Of a DNA stretch of 33,777 nucleotides, positions 33,098-33,777 are shown one piece after another. This DNA is from Pseudomonadota bacterium (lineage in GTDB: Bacteria > Myxococcota_A > UBA796 > CAJQPC01). Within the stretch, counting starts at the first letter, position 1. Each line of letters opens with the position of its first letter. A model generated the notes under the pieces. That model saw nothing but the letters and a program-made list of their open reading frames with translations. It was not told the DNA's origin and did no database searches. The stretch lies in the NCBI GenBank assembly GCA_024228935.1, contig JAAESX010000146.1:1-33777 (forward strand), read 5' to 3'. The position numbers and the translations under genes are program-made.

Positions 33098-33777
<680 letters not shown>

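Overview
The window is a GC-rich, densely packed bacterial segment from a Gram-negative cell. It encodes apolipoprotein N-acyltransferase, an ExbB/ExbD-type channel, several lipoproteins and a DnaK of the Gram-negative type. The mix points to Myxococcota (former Deltaproteobacteria): lipoproteins with choice-of-anchor-D and vWA domains, a caspase-fold protein with an EF-hand-like DxDxDG loop, a MoxR/DUF58/vWA cassette and many exported proteins of unknown function. This placement is inference; there is no rRNA or tRNA in the window to confirm it.

Layout. 1-83: start of a possible transposase, cut by the window edge (-). 205-1149: helical hypothetical protein (-), divergent from a small membrane protein and a cysteine-pair repeat protein (1170-2329, +). 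2375-5136: the TldD/TldE protease pair (+). 5125-6762: tandem kinase-fold (APH-like) protein (-), divergent from a hypothetical gene (6779-7630, +). 7637-9215: ExbB-ExbD-ExbD channel operon (-). 9305-9763: lipoprotein with the same cysteine-pair repeat (+). 9764-9965: strongly structured intergenic DNA. 9966-10340: single-domain response regulator (-). 10510-18194: five-gene MoxR-vWA membrane complex operon (+), mostly joined by 4-nt start/stop overlaps. 18186-27376: a long minus-strand cluster in the order enoyl-CoA hydratase, Lnt, ECF sigma factor, DUF4384-like anti-sigma candidate, caspase-like protein, vWA lipoprotein, hybrid-less histidine kinase, lipoprotein hydrolase. 27451-28620: exported TPR/membrane protein (+). 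28606-31794: groES-groEL-yidD-TPR/membrane protein operon (-). 31800-33097: 1.3 kb of non-coding, hairpin-rich DNA. 33098 to the end: dnaK (+, truncated by the window).

How the genes work together. The ECF sigma factor, its membrane-anchored partner and the caspase-like protein form a tight unit that looks like envelope signalling. The histidine kinase and two surface lipoproteins follow in the same direction. The MoxR cassette is a typical chaperone/vWA envelope complex. The two chaperone loci face away from each other and appear to share one promoter sequence.

The most unusual signals are: (i) divergent genes with start codons only 16-20 bp apart and a near-symmetric -10 element between them, implying bidirectional and leaderless transcription; (ii) a cysteine-paired helical repeat family present in two exported proteins, in which one repeat has lost both cysteines together; (iii) an ExbD pair in which one member lacks the membrane aspartate; (iv) a shared TTGACGG...GTGCCTACCTG promoter before groES and dnaK; (v) a cluster of nine perfect mini-hairpins and a possible terminated small RNA between those loci; (vi) lipoprotein signal peptides of only 7-10 residues without a positive charge.
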